A stretch of 25,334 bases of DNA from an uncultured Eubacteriales bacterium (GCA_910583765.1 CAJTYS010000051.1:1-25334); one strand, 5' to 3'; positions 5,959 to 14,256 are shown, numbered from the stretch's first letter. Made by a program: numbers and translations. Notes: generated by a model not told the origin, from the letters alone.

Positions 5959-7860
5959 ATGAATGAAAAAATAAACTTTGCGCCTTTTGCGTCTTTGGCG
6001 CAGAAGCAGCAACCTAAACTGTCTGACTTTCCGGTCGAGGCATTTCCCAAGGAGCTCAAAAATTTCATCATGGCCGCCGCTGAGAATTTGCAGGTCACGG
6101 TGGACATGGTGGCCGTGCAAGTCCTGACGATTCTGGCTTTGGCCCTCCAAGGGAAATTCCTAGTGAGGCCGAAACCCGGCTGGGTGGAGCCGGTCAATCT
6201 ATACACGCTCGTGATCGCCCGGCCTTCCGAAAGGAAAAGTCCAGCGTTGAAGACGGTGACAGGGGTGCTGAGCAGGTTTGAGAAGCAAGAGAATGAAAAA
6301 AGGCGTTTACAGAAAAAAGAAGTCGAGGTTCGGAAGTCATTGCTGAAAAAGGAATTGGACCGCATGGCGAAAGAGCTGTCAAGCGAGTCCGATGAACACG
6401 AGATTGTCCAATACACAAAGAAACAGCTGGAATACGAAAATCTACGGGTTCAACGGGAAATCAAGCTGAGGTCGGATGACATCACGCCGGAGGCCCTGAT
6501 AGAGGTGTTGGTCGCTAACCAAGGTTGGGCCGCTGTCATTTCTTCGGAAGGCGGGATATTTGACACAATGGCGGGTCGATACACGGGAGTGGCCAACATT
6601 GATGTGTTCACGAAAGCGTACAGCGGCGATTCCATCACGGTGGAGCGGAAGAATCGGGAGCGGGCCACGATTGACGATCCGTCCCTGACCATGCTTCTGA
6701 CCGTGCAACCGGAAGTGATCGCGAGCATCATGGCGAACAATGTTTTTAGAGGTAGAGGCCTACTGGCCCGTTTTCTTTACAGCATGCCCGCCTCACCAGT
6801 GGGACATCGTGAGTACGAGACTCCAGCGATCAACGACATGATTCAAGCGGGCTATGAAGATTTGATTTATCAACTTCTTTTGATTGAAAAGCAGGAAAAG
6901 GCTGGTGTCATAGAATTTAGTCAGAAGGCGCATCAACGTAGCAAATCGTTCTTTGAAGAAATAGAGAAGATCCTGGCGAGTAAAGAAGAATGGATAGAGG
7001 ACTGGCTTGGCAAGCTGCACGGACAGACGTGCAGGATCGCTGCGCTGCTTCATTGCGCCAAGACACGGGATCAGGCCACGGAAAAAGCGGTCAGCGATGA
7101 AACGATGGAATCGGCGATTGCGATCGGAAGGTACTTTCTAGAACACGCACAAGCTGCGTTTGCGGCAACGGACGCATTGGAGCCAGAAGACGTCAGGGAC
7201 GCTAAGTACGTGTTGAAAAGATTACGAAAGACAAAATACGCTGAATCCTCAGAGCTCTCGAAAAAAGAGTTGTTCGACATTTGTCGGAGCCATTTCAAAA
7301 AAGTTGAAAACATGGAACCCGCATTGCAATGCTTGGTCGAGCGTGGGTACATACGAACGCAGACGCTACACACGAGCGGAAGGCCCACTGAACGCATCTT
7401 CTTGAATCCTGAATATCTTCATCACCTAGAAGAAAAAAATGATTCGCCAAAAAATTTTGAACCGGCAGTTAAAGCGTTAGTCGAAGAGCCAACGCAGCAC
7501 GGGAATGAGAGGGTGTTTCACCTAGTGGCGGCAGGGCAGCATTTGCCACAGAAAAGGGTCGTGGCCGTAACTTGGAAAAGAAAGGGAGTCGCCATAAAAA
7601 GTGGTTCCATCATTCCATTGAGATTAGAACGTGTCCCTCAGATACGCAAACCGAAATCACCGATTCGAATGGTGTCAACCGGGAAAGAATTGTCACCTGG
7701 ACAAATCGTGACTTCCGTGACTATGAAAAAGGGATCGACCATCAAAAAGGGACGAGTCTTTTATACGATGAGTAGCCCGTTTACCACACAGGAAGTACGG
7801 TTCCGCACAATAGACTCGCAGGTGCGGAAGGAGATGGAAAAATACAGGAAAGAGAGGTAG
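5959..7860 (+). CDS. DUF3987 family protein (helicase/primase-like)
   Basis: A 633-residue protein. The start at 5959 is chosen because AAGGAG precedes it; the open frame extends back to 5851 inside the previous gene. The N-terminus FAPFASLAQ is followed by a core resembling DUF3987/YfjI proteins: LxVxxKPGWxEPxNLYTL (about 66-84), an ARPSERKSPAL motif (87-97) where the family has its characteristic loop, a long charged coiled coil (about 105-185), then SSEGGIFD, VFTKAYSGD and a RGRGLLARFLY arginine-rich motif. A winged-helix-like segment follows (DAKYVLKRL...), with a basic C-terminal extension of about 130 residues. DUF3987 proteins occur on integrative elements, often near an integrase, and are thought to act in replication of the excised form. 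It is the replication-type partner of the integrase at 8211. Confidence 0.82.
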   Translation: MNEKINFAPFASLAQKQQPKLSDFPVEAFPKELKNFIMAAAENLQVTVDMVAVQVLTILALALQGKFLVRPKPGWVEPVNLYTLVIARPSERKSPALKTVTGVLSRFEKQENEKRRLQKKEVEVRKSLLKKELDRMAKELSSESDEHEIVQYTKKQLEYENLRVQREIKLRSDDITPEALIEVLVANQGWAAVISSEGGIFDTMAGRYTGVANIDVFTKAYSGDSITVERKNRERATIDDPSLTMLLTVQPEVIASIMANNVFRGRGLLARFLYSMPASPVGHREYETPAINDMIQAGYEDLIYQLLLIEKQEKAGVIEFSQKAHQRSKSFFEEIEKILASKEEWIEDWLGKLHGQTCRIAALLHCAKTRDQATEKAVSDETMESAIAIGRYFLEHAQAAFAATDALEPEDVRDAKYVLKRLRKTKYAESSELSKKELFDICRSHFKKVENMEPALQCLVERGYIRTQTLHTSGRPTERIFLNPEYLHHLEEKNDSPKNFEPAVKALVEEPTQHGNERVFHLVAAGQHLPQKRVVAVTWKRKGVAIKSGSIIPLRLERVPQIRKPKSPIRMVSTGKELSPGQIVTSVTMKKGSTIKKGRVFYTMSSPFTTQEVRFRTIDSQVRKEMEKYRKER

Positions 7861-7864
7861 GGGA

Positions 7865-8017
7865 ATGACATATGATGAACACACGAGGCGATTGAAAGGT
7901 GAACTGCCAGAATGTCCATGTTTGAATTTAGAGACGCTCGAAATCGAATATGTGGATTTCAATGAGGAATCTCCGAAAACACAAATATTGAGACCTTTGT
8001 CAGATTTTTATGCGTAA
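7865..8017 (+). CDS. 50-aa hypothetical protein between DUF3987 and integrase
   Basis: This short ORF starts 4 bases after the DUF3987 stop and lies over a GAGGTAGGGG ribosome site. The product, MTYDEHTRRLKGELPECP onward, is acidic with a CPC motif (residues 17-19) and no membrane segment. It matches no family I know. The tight coupling argues that it is translated. It could be a small accessory factor of the integrase module. Confidence 0.5.
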   Translation: MTYDEHTRRLKGELPECPCLNLETLEIEYVDFNEESPKTQILRPLSDFYA

Positions 8018-8118
8018 ATGAAAGAAACAGAGAGCCCGGGTTAGATTAGATCATGGAGCTAGAGTGGCATCTATCTCTGTCTGACCTGTTGCGGGATAAG
8101 CGCCTAGGGCAAAATCAG

Positions 8119-8141
8119 CGGCATGGCAGGAAGCCGTGTCG
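8119..8141. repeat. 9-bp stem-loop upstream of integrase
   Basis: CGGCATGGC pairs with GCCGTGTCG (two G-U pairs) around a 5-base AGGAA loop. It has no U-tract. It lies in the 193-base gap before the integrase and could be a recombinase-binding or attachment structure. Confidence 0.45.
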
Positions 8142-8210
8142 CCGTATCATGATGAACCATGAAATGTATATTATATCTTAGAATAACCGTAAGAAAGGAG
8201 TGAACATGAA

Positions 8211-9404
8211 ATGAGCAAAGTGACAGGGCATCTTAGAACACGAGAAAACCAGAAGGGAAAGTCATATCAGATCGTATTGGAACGCCCCACCATTGATGGG
8301 AAACGCAGACGAACCTATGAAACTTTGCCAATGGGCACGACGAAGAAGGAAGCGGAAAAACGATTGCGAGAAAAAATCATGGAAATTGAGCGGCACGGTT
8401 CTGGACAACCCAGCCGTAGGGCGTTGAAAAGCTGGTTGCTAGAGTTTGAAGAGATTTATGTTCATGGGAACAATCTCGCCCCCACGACCGTCGCCGGTTA
8501 CGAAGACGCTATCCATGTCTACGTCACGCCTGTTTTAGGGGACGTTCCTTTATGTGATTTGACGCCTCTTGTCATACAAAAATGGGTCAACCAGATTTCC
8601 GAACGTTCCCCGGCCAGCGGCGACCCGCTGTCACCGAAGACGGTTCATAATCATTATCTTTGCTTGAAGAAAGCTTTGGACATGGCGGTCAACATGGGCC
8701 TTCTCAGGGAAAACCCAGCCCTCAAGGTGACGCTGCCAAGGCAGAAGAAGTATCACTGTGAACTGTATAGTGACGAAGAGATCAGACAGTTGCTTGACTC
8801 CGTGAAGGGAACCGACTTGGAACTGCCGGTAGAAATGGAAGTTTCTTTAGGATTGAGGCGTGGGGAACTTCTGGGCCTTAAATTCAGCCAAATTGATTTT
8901 GACAAGCGGACCCTGACCATAGCCGAAAACATCGTGTCGGTCCGAGGCAAGAACCACGTGAAAGAACCCAAGACCGAAGCTGGAAGACGGACCGTGAAAA
9001 TAAGTTCAGTCTTGAGCAAAAAGTTGTTGAGGCAGAGGGCCGGCTATCGGACTCGTAAGCTTCAAATGGGACTCGAGTTCCACGACACCGACCTCGTCTT
9101 CTGCAAAAAGAACGGCGAGGCCTACAACGCCGATTACTTTTCCAGGAAATTCAGGCGGCATCTGAAACGGCACGGCCTCAGGCACATGCGCTTTCACGAT
9201 TTGAGACACGTCTGCGCCAGCGTGCATCTGGAACAGGAGATCAATCCGAAAGTCATTTCCAAGATATTGGGCCACAGCAAAGTGAGCACCACATTGGACA
9301 TTTACAGCCATGTGATGGAGAAGAGCTCACAGGAAGCGGTGGACAAGATGGAAGCTTATTTGTATGATGATTCCAAACGGCCGATGGAAAAATCAAGAGG
9401 ATGA
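8211..9404 (+). CDS. Tyrosine recombinase / integrase
   Basis: A 397-residue integrase of the Tn916/phage type. An N-terminal arm-binding domain (residues about 10-60: KGKSYQIVLE, TKKEAEKRL) precedes the SAM-like core-binding domain (about 72-165) and the catalytic domain (about 185-370). The active-site set is complete: R216 (GLRRGE), H329-x-x-R332 (HDLRH), H355 (LGHS) and nucleophile Y365 (DIYSHV). It inserts or excises its element at an attachment site, probably next to the gene. AAGGAG at 8195-8200 precedes it, and a two-codon ORF (ATG AAA TGA at 8206-8214) overlaps its start codon. A strong terminator at 9417-9447 closes the unit. No direct repeat flanking the module could be fixed by eye. 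Confidence 0.93.
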   Translation: MSKVTGHLRTRENQKGKSYQIVLERPTIDGKRRRTYETLPMGTTKKEAEKRLREKIMEIERHGSGQPSRRALKSWLLEFEEIYVHGNNLAPTTVAGYEDAIHVYVTPVLGDVPLCDLTPLVIQKWVNQISERSPASGDPLSPKTVHNHYLCLKKALDMAVNMGLLRENPALKVTLPRQKKYHCELYSDEEIRQLLDSVKGTDLELPVEMEVSLGLRRGELLGLKFSQIDFDKRTLTIAENIVSVRGKNHVKEPKTEAGRRTVKISSVLSKKLLRQRAGYRTRKLQMGLEFHDTDLVFCKKNGEAYNADYFSRKFRRHLKRHGLRHMRFHDLRHVCASVHLEQEINPKVISKILGHSKVSTTLDIYSHVMEKSSQEAVDKMEAYLYDDSKRPMEKSRG

Positions 9405-9416
9405 TCACATCATGTG

Positions 9417-9447
9417 AAAGGCGGGGCGTTCGGCATGCCCCGCTTTT
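9417..9447. terminator. Rho-independent terminator after integrase
   Basis: GCGGGGC (9421-9427) pairs perfectly with GCCCCGC (9437-9443), with A-rich sequence before and TTTT after, so it should work in both directions. Confidence 0.85.
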
Positions 9448-9547
9448 GTGATGGCAAGAAATGACAGAACGACATCGGGGAGACATAGCTTTCAGACCCT
9501 GTATTTGTAGAGAATTCTTGCGGCGGGATTTTGCCATATGGTAGAAT
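9434..9547 (+). repeat. Intergenic promoter module, copy 1
   Basis: It starts CATGCCCCGC, contains GTGATGGCAAGAAATGACAG plus AACGA (9448-9472; 23 of 25 bases match 18293-18317), and continues through TGTAGAGAATTCTTGCGG into a promoter. The same landmarks in the same order occur at 18271-18390, before an unrelated gene. Confidence 0.7.
9518..9547 (+). promoter_or_regulatory. Promoter of the KAP NTPase gene
   Basis: TTGCGG (9518-9523) and TAGAAT (9542-9547) have an 18-base spacer. From -35 to -10 it matches the promoter at 13645-13674 at 24 of 30 positions, including GCCATATG just before the -10. Confidence 0.72.
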
Positions 9548-9637
9548 GTATGGAAGACAAATTGGAGTTCTCAGAGGGACAACAGGAACAACATCGTCCT
9601 AAATAAGCAGGAGATTTTTTCGAGAAAGTGAGGGAAT

Positions 9638-11278
9638 ATGAAGGCTGATTACATCAAGGACATTATAGCGTCATACCATGATTTGCCATATGAGTGCATA
9701 CTTATTGATGGACCTTGGGGCGTAGGTAAGTCATATGCGATTAAGGAAGCATTAGTTGACGACAATGGCGTATGTGATGTTTCAATGTTCGGGCTAAAAA
9801 GCGCCCAGGAAATTTATCACGAGGCATTTTTTCAGCTAATAATAAAGACCAAGAAAAAGAAAGCGTTGAGAGAATTCACTTCAAAAGCAATTAATTGGAT
9901 CGCGGGATTTTCAGATAAAATATCTTTTATTAAGGGTGCTATGGAATCTTTAGTGACGGAAAAGGAATTGTTTCTTTATTATTCTAAAGGCTTCAAGGAT
10001 TTGCGTTTCATCGTCATAGACGATTTAGAAAGAATGAATGACAATATTAAACTGGAAGAAGTGTTTGGCATCATAGAGGAATTAAAACGGTGCCTTCACT
10101 TAAAAGTCATTCTAGTCGCCAATACGGAAGAAATGTCGCAGAAAGAACAATTTGAAAAATATAGTGAAAAAGTCATTGATCGAACTTATCACATAACGGA
10201 ATGTTCCGCAAAGGTTGACTGGGTAAAATTACGGATTCATCCAGGCTTTATTACCGACTTCCTTAATAAGCATCAAGTGAAAAATTTACGGACGTTACAA
10301 AAAGCGCAGAATTTATATGACGATGTTAGATTAAAATTAAGCGATGACTATGGAGATGAATTTTATGATGAGATACGATGGGCGTGCTATGCCATAGTGG
10401 TTGAGTCTGTTGAAAATTTGTATTATAGAGAATTTGATGATGCTGGGCAGGACGTTCCTACTAAAATTGTGCGAGAAAGCAGCAATAAACTTGAGAACCG
10501 AATTATCGACAATTATTTGCGGAGGGCCAGAATAAGTAAGAACATGGCCGTGATGCTACAACGATATTATGAAAACGAAAGTGACCTAATCGCAGATGAG
10601 GTGGGTGCGGAACACCAGATATTCGTACACGCAGGAGAAAAGGCGAATTATTATAAATCAGATGATGAATTAAAATTGGTACTACCTGAGCTGGCTAAAA
10701 AGGTTAGAGAAGAGCCTGATTTTGGAAATATGTTGAAATATGCGGACGCATATTTTATTTGGAGCGAACATTTGCAGATAGACGATAGCCAGATGAAAGA
10801 TGAGTATAAAACAAAACTCAGTAATATGATGTACGAAGAAGCCAAGGACGGCAGCATGGAGTTTTTGACGTATGGGTTTGGTGCATTTGAAGCGCAATCT
10901 CAAACAAGTAAAGGCATGATTGAGGAGGTAAAAGAAATCGTTAAAATTAGGGTGATTAAGGAGTATATAAAATATCTTTCAGAGACCACGCATGGAGAAC
11001 GGGCGTACCAATATTCGTACACACTTAGAAAATTTGTGGACAACATGTTTTCTAAAGATATCATCTTAGGCAAGGTAGATGCTTTGTATAATGAAAAATC
11101 ATTTCCAATTCATGACGTGACTGAACAACAATACCATACCGCTTATAATATCATGTACGTATTGTACCATGAGAACAAAGAGAGATTTTTGAATTATTGC
11201 GATGAGGTGCGAACAAAATGTGATAATATGGCGACGCATAGAATAGAAGTGTTGCTAGACGAGATCATAGGAAAGTAA
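9638..11278 (+). CDS. KAP-family P-loop NTPase
   Basis: A 546-residue protein. Walker A is GPWGVGKS (residues 25-32) and Walker B is FIVIDDLERM with D128/D129, the pattern of KAP-type STAND-like NTPases, followed by a sensor-like VILVANTEEM strand (about 155-164). The segment between the two motifs (about 84-105) is moderately hydrophobic, where KAP proteins often carry membrane insertions, but it is too weak to call a transmembrane helix. The C-terminal ~350 residues are helical, with no recognised effector. KAP NTPases such as PifA of plasmid F exclude phage, so a defence role is plausible but inferred. It is a single-gene unit with its own promoter, right behind an integrase. The start follows GAGGGA. 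Confidence 0.83.
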   Translation: MKADYIKDIIASYHDLPYECILIDGPWGVGKSYAIKEALVDDNGVCDVSMFGLKSAQEIYHEAFFQLIIKTKKKKALREFTSKAINWIAGFSDKISFIKGAMESLVTEKELFLYYSKGFKDLRFIVIDDLERMNDNIKLEEVFGIIEELKRCLHLKVILVANTEEMSQKEQFEKYSEKVIDRTYHITECSAKVDWVKLRIHPGFITDFLNKHQVKNLRTLQKAQNLYDDVRLKLSDDYGDEFYDEIRWACYAIVVESVENLYYREFDDAGQDVPTKIVRESSNKLENRIIDNYLRRARISKNMAVMLQRYYENESDLIADEVGAEHQIFVHAGEKANYYKSDDELKLVLPELAKKVREEPDFGNMLKYADAYFIWSEHLQIDDSQMKDEYKTKLSNMMYEEAKDGSMEFLTYGFGAFEAQSQTSKGMIEEVKEIVKIRVIKEYIKYLSETTHGERAYQYSYTLRKFVDNMFSKDIILGKVDALYNEKSFPIHDVTEQQYHTAYNIMYVLYHENKERFLNYCDEVRTKCDNMATHRIEVLLDEIIGK

Positions 11279-12465
11279 CAGGGCTAGATAGCAATTGTGA
11301 TACAAAAACTACGAATGTACGAATGAAAGAGAAGATAGTTAAGTGATGGGTTATATGTTATAGTCATATTTGAGTAATTTGAATAAAATGAATTTTTTAT
11401 GGCAAAGCAGGAGAATCACAGATAGGCAGCCCGTCTTTTTCATAGGAAGAAACGTCTTCAAACTCTGGTACGCAAAGCTTGCTCTATCTGGTATAGAGGC
11501 GGTGGAGCAGTATGGCCTAAAGGTGACGTCTTAGAATTTTTTTATCCTCAAAGCGCAATCCTTTCCATCCAAGAAGCCATGGCTAAAAAAGGCAAGGGGC
11601 AATAATAGGGTTTGTGTTTGATGAAACTTATGATAAATTGAAATCATAACGTCGGCGACCTGTCGTCACGAAACCATTCTTATGACTCCATTCAGAACAG
11701 CGGTTTTCTATAGAATCCTTCCACGTTTCAAACATCCAGAGCAAAAAAATAAGCCTTCCCTTAGAAGACTCGTGGCTTTCGTCGTCATTCCGTCGCCGGG
11801 GGACAGACCTGATCTCTGAAACCCATTGAAACGAAAGCTTCCGGGCACAGTGGTTCGAGGTGTTGTCACCCAGACGCTCTCCCAGCTGAGCTAACAAATC
11901 AAATGAATTTGACCTATATAGTGTACCATAGGAAGGGCGTGGCTGGCAAGACGCTGGGGAGAAAAAGTGAAAGATTTTCTAGGCGTTTTCGGGGCCTTTC
12001 AAGGCTGCGGCGTTTCTTGTTCCCATGGTCTTCTGGTTTTCGCCCTTTTGACCTTTACCGATGCCTTGCGTCAGATGGGAGGGATTTTAGAGGCGGGTGG
12101 AAATAGGAGAGTGTTTTCAGGATGCTGAACGTGGGGAAAACAGGGGGAGAACCTTTTGTGAGTCGTCCGGTCGTCGTGGTCGTCGTCGGAGGGCCAGGAC
12201 TTACTGGAGGCGTTATGTTTGTAAAATCGAGGGGCTAGAAACTTTTGGTATGATGGGCCTGTCACAGGTCTGGAAGAAATCTTCATGAAAGGAAGGTGGC
12301 GAGTTTGAAACCAGAGGATTTACTGGAACTACTGATGCAATCATGGGCTTAGTGATAGGCGTAAATGGAGAAAGCATTTTATATTCATCATATGAAGCAC
12401 ACAATGATCTCGTTTTATTTGTGAGGGACTGACACATGGGTTTTATACGCTGAGTAGGATAGAAA
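11279..12465. other. Decayed stretch between KAP and FRG genes
   Basis: About 1.2 kb without a convincing gene. Frames are short. One of about 58 codons without a start (11426-11605) ends in a Lys-rich tail, a 53-codon GTG frame (11967-12128, after GGGGAG) gives a hydrophobic peptide, and an overlapping 38-codon frame (12122-12238) gives a Val/Gly-rich peptide. A further 47-codon tail without a start ends at 12432. A tRNA 5' half lies on the minus strand at 11864-11900. The pieces look like ends of several deleted genes; none can be named. Confidence 0.55.
11864..11900 (-). pseudogene. tRNA 5'-half fragment
   Basis: Read on the minus strand, TTAGCTCAGCTGGGAGAGC is a textbook tRNA position 8 and D-arm. 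It is preceded by a 7-base GATTTGT in the acceptor position and followed by GTCTGGGTGACA, resembling the anticodon arm start of a bacterial tRNA-Val (GAC). The anticodon stem cannot close, and no T-arm or 3' acceptor is present, so this is a broken or acquired half. Such fragments often mark sites where an integrative element once recombined at a tRNA gene. Confidence 0.55.
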
Positions 12466-12531
12466 GTGAAAGATATAATAATACCTATAGAAGTAGCAAA
12501 GCGTAGACCCTTTGGCCTCCCTAATGATTAT

Positions 12532-12560
12532 TTGAAAAGGGATTCCTTTTATGATAAAAT
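12532..12560 (+). promoter_or_regulatory. Promoter of the FRG-domain gene
   Basis: TTGAAA (12532-12537) and TAAAAT (12555-12560) have an exact 17-base spacer and a TG extension before the -10. It lies inside the longer open frame, which decides in favour of the start at 12616. Confidence 0.75.
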
Positions 12561-12615
12561 CGTTCTAATATTAACGGGCCTTGTATGCATATGCATAAAG
12601 GAAAGGAATATCCAA

Positions 12616-13521
12616 ATGGAACACAACTCACCATATCATTATCAGGAAGTTACCACAACCACGTTAGAAGAGATCCACAGCATAGTTGATGAGTATAACA
12701 AAGGACATAATTTACCTTTCACTACGGATGGCGGGAAAAGCCCATTAACCCGAGCATTTTATAGGGGGCAAAATAACAGCGAGTGGGAAATCGAACCAAG
12801 CATAAAACATCCTGAAAAATCTAAAAATAAAATAGAATCGGAACCTCAAACATTAAAGGGATTTACATGTGACTTTAAGCCAAATGAAAAAGCTTCACTT
12901 TTTGAGATCATATCCTATCAACAACATTATGAAACAGGAACCCGATTTGTCGATTTCACAACCAATCCTGATGTTGCGGTATTTTTTGCGTGCAATGGGC
13001 AGATTGATAAGGATGGTGCGGTTTTTATTTACGTCTATTGGCCACATAGAGGAGAATGGAGATCGACATTAGTGATGTGTGAACTTGCACGGCTAGAAAG
13101 CAACAAGGAAATCACGGTACAGGATTTAGCAGAGAGAGTGTTGGAGAATAATCCTAATCTAAAAGATAGTTTTGAACAAATAGAAGATTTAAACGGGTTG
13201 ATTGTATCATTTATTGATCATGGGTTTATGGCCATACCAAATGAAGAAAATTTGCAGGGAAACATTCGACTACGTAGACAAGAAGGGGCTTTTTTTGTTT
13301 GCGGCCCGGATATTGACCCCAAGCCAAAAGCAAGCGATCGTTTCTCTTCAAGAGCGGGGAGGATTCGGTTTAACCCACGAACTGCTTTTGTTCCTGACAG
13401 CCTAAGAAGACATAGTGATTCACTTGTAAAAATAATAATTCCTAAAAAGAATAAACCAGAATTACTTCAGCAGCTTGCGCTTAAAGGAATTACGGAAGAA
13501 TATTTATGCCCTGATAAATAA
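12616..13521 (+). CDS. FRG-domain protein
   Basis: The FRG signature is clear in this 301-residue product: AFYRGQNNSEWEIEPSI (residues 47-63), then EIISYQQHYETGTRFVDFTT with NP (97-118), a VAVFFAC helix (120-126) and a DGAVFIYVY strand (133-141). FRG domains (named for the Phe-Arg-Gly motif) are widespread and of uncertain biochemistry, often in mobile islands near toxin or defence genes. The open frame reaches back to 12466, but a consensus promoter sits at 12532-12560, so the ATG at 12616 with AAAGGAA upstream is the likely start. The C-terminal ~150 residues include a Gly/Arg patch (SSRAGRIRFNPR) and a Lys-rich end. The gene is AT-rich relative to the integrase module, which suggests separate acquisition. 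Confidence 0.85.
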   Translation: MEHNSPYHYQEVTTTTLEEIHSIVDEYNKGHNLPFTTDGGKSPLTRAFYRGQNNSEWEIEPSIKHPEKSKNKIESEPQTLKGFTCDFKPNEKASLFEIISYQQHYETGTRFVDFTTNPDVAVFFACNGQIDKDGAVFIYVYWPHRGEWRSTLVMCELARLESNKEITVQDLAERVLENNPNLKDSFEQIEDLNGLIVSFIDHGFMAIPNEENLQGNIRLRRQEGAFFVCGPDIDPKPKASDRFSSRAGRIRFNPRTAFVPDSLRRHSDSLVKIIIPKKNKPELLQQLALKGITEEYLCPDK

Positions 13522-13563
13522 TTAATACATTTTTCTATGCAGATGATTAGAGCATATGACATT

Positions 13564-13593
13564 GTAACGGATGAGGCGGCCCTCGAACGTTAC
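13564..13593. repeat. Nested inverted repeat after FRG gene
   Basis: GTAACG (13564-13569) pairs with CGTTAC (13588-13593), and inside it GAGG (13573-13576) pairs with CCTC (13581-13584), with symmetrical 3-base internal bulges. It can extrude as a cruciform or fold in RNA. Confidence 0.6.
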
Positions 13594-13618
13594 AGCCTTT
13601 CGGGGGGCTTTCCTTTTA
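13594..13618 (+). terminator. Candidate terminator of FRG gene
   Basis: AGCC-tttcgggg-GGCT is followed by TTCCTTTT. It lies directly after the nested inverted repeat at 13564-13593, so the two may act together. Confidence 0.5.
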
Positions 13619-13644
13619 ATTGAGGGTAGAACTAAAAGAAAGCC

Positions 13645-13674
13645 TTGTGGCAGAATTCTGCCATATGTTAAAAT
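13645..13674 (+). promoter_or_regulatory. Promoter of ACT gene with palindromic operator
   Basis: TTGTGG (13645-13650) and TAAAAT (13669-13674) have an 18-base spacer. The perfect 14-bp palindrome GGCAGAATTCTGCC (13649-13662) overlaps the -35 and spacer, a typical repressor position. The arrangement matches the KAP promoter at 9518-9547, where the palindrome is imperfect. Confidence 0.7.
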
Positions 13675-13714
13675 AAGCAGGAAAATAGATCAACGTTTGG
13701 GGAGGATAGATATC

Positions 13715-14083
13715 ATGGAAATAAAAAAGATTGACTATGATTTTTCAATGTGTAAAGTGGCGGACTATTCATTTGTGGATTTAAACGCGGAATATTGCTT
13801 TATAGGGAAAACCGATGAAGAAAAATCTTTGGTGTGTGTCACAGACCATGTGCCACCTAATGTGCTTCAAAGAGATGATGGTTGGAAGGCTTTTCGCATT
13901 CAGGGAATCCTGGACTTTTCCCTGATCGGTATTTTATCTAAAATCGCGGATATTTTAGCCAAAAACCAGATTTCGATTTGTGCGATTTCGACTTTTAACA
14001 CTGACTATGTTTTAACAAAAAAAGAAAATTATCAAAAGGCATTAGAGATTCTCGGAAATGCCGGATATGAAATTTTAGAGTGA
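13715..14083 (+). CDS. ACT-domain protein
   Basis: A 122-residue protein resembling the stand-alone ACT_7/CASTOR-like family: DGWKAFRIQG with LDFSLIGILSKIADILA (residues about 56-83), then ISICAISTFNTDYVLTK (85-101) and a helix ending GYEILE. The N-terminal half is the partner ACT-like fold with FCFIGKT-type strands and VCVTD. These proteins bind small ligands such as amino acids; ligand and target are unknown here. The start at 13715 follows GGGGAGG. An in-frame extension to 13571 would cross the terminator and promoter, so it is rejected. It is a single-gene unit. Confidence 0.85.
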   Translation: MEIKKIDYDFSMCKVADYSFVDLNAEYCFIGKTDEEKSLVCVTDHVPPNVLQRDDGWKAFRIQGILDFSLIGILSKIADILAKNQISICAISTFNTDYVLTKKENYQKALEILGNAGYEILE

Positions 14084-14160
14084 CAATCTTCTCACTTTAA
14101 AATAAAGCATCATAGAGTACCGAGAAGCGCGGTTAAAAGACAGGAGACGAAATCTGTGAA

Positions 14161-14206
14161 ATTGGACAAGCCGTCCAATGCAGAAAAAAGAAAATCAGGA
14201 TATAAT
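14161..14206 (+). promoter_or_regulatory. Promoter region and 7-bp inverted-repeat operator of the 14257 operon
   Basis: ATTGGAC-aagcc-GTCCAAT (14161-14179) is a perfect inverted repeat whose right end abuts the expected -35 position. TATAAT lies at 14201-14206, and no canonical -35 is visible. The helix-turn-helix protein encoded at 15912 is the obvious candidate to bind here. Confidence 0.6.
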
Positions 14207-14256
14207 GGTACCATAGCGGCTGTTAGAAAAAGGTATATGAACGAAAGGAGCAGGCT

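Noticed and set aside
11388..11534. 48-codon ORF between KAP and FRG genes
   Set aside because: No ribosome site, no family resemblance, and alternative frames over the same bases are equally open.
12466..12615. Longer start for the FRG protein
   Set aside because: A consensus promoter (TTGAAA, 17 bases, TAAAAT) lies inside this stretch, and the extra residues do not resemble the FRG family.
13571..13714. Longer start for the ACT protein
   Set aside because: The extension crosses the FRG terminator and the ACT promoter and has no ribosome site.
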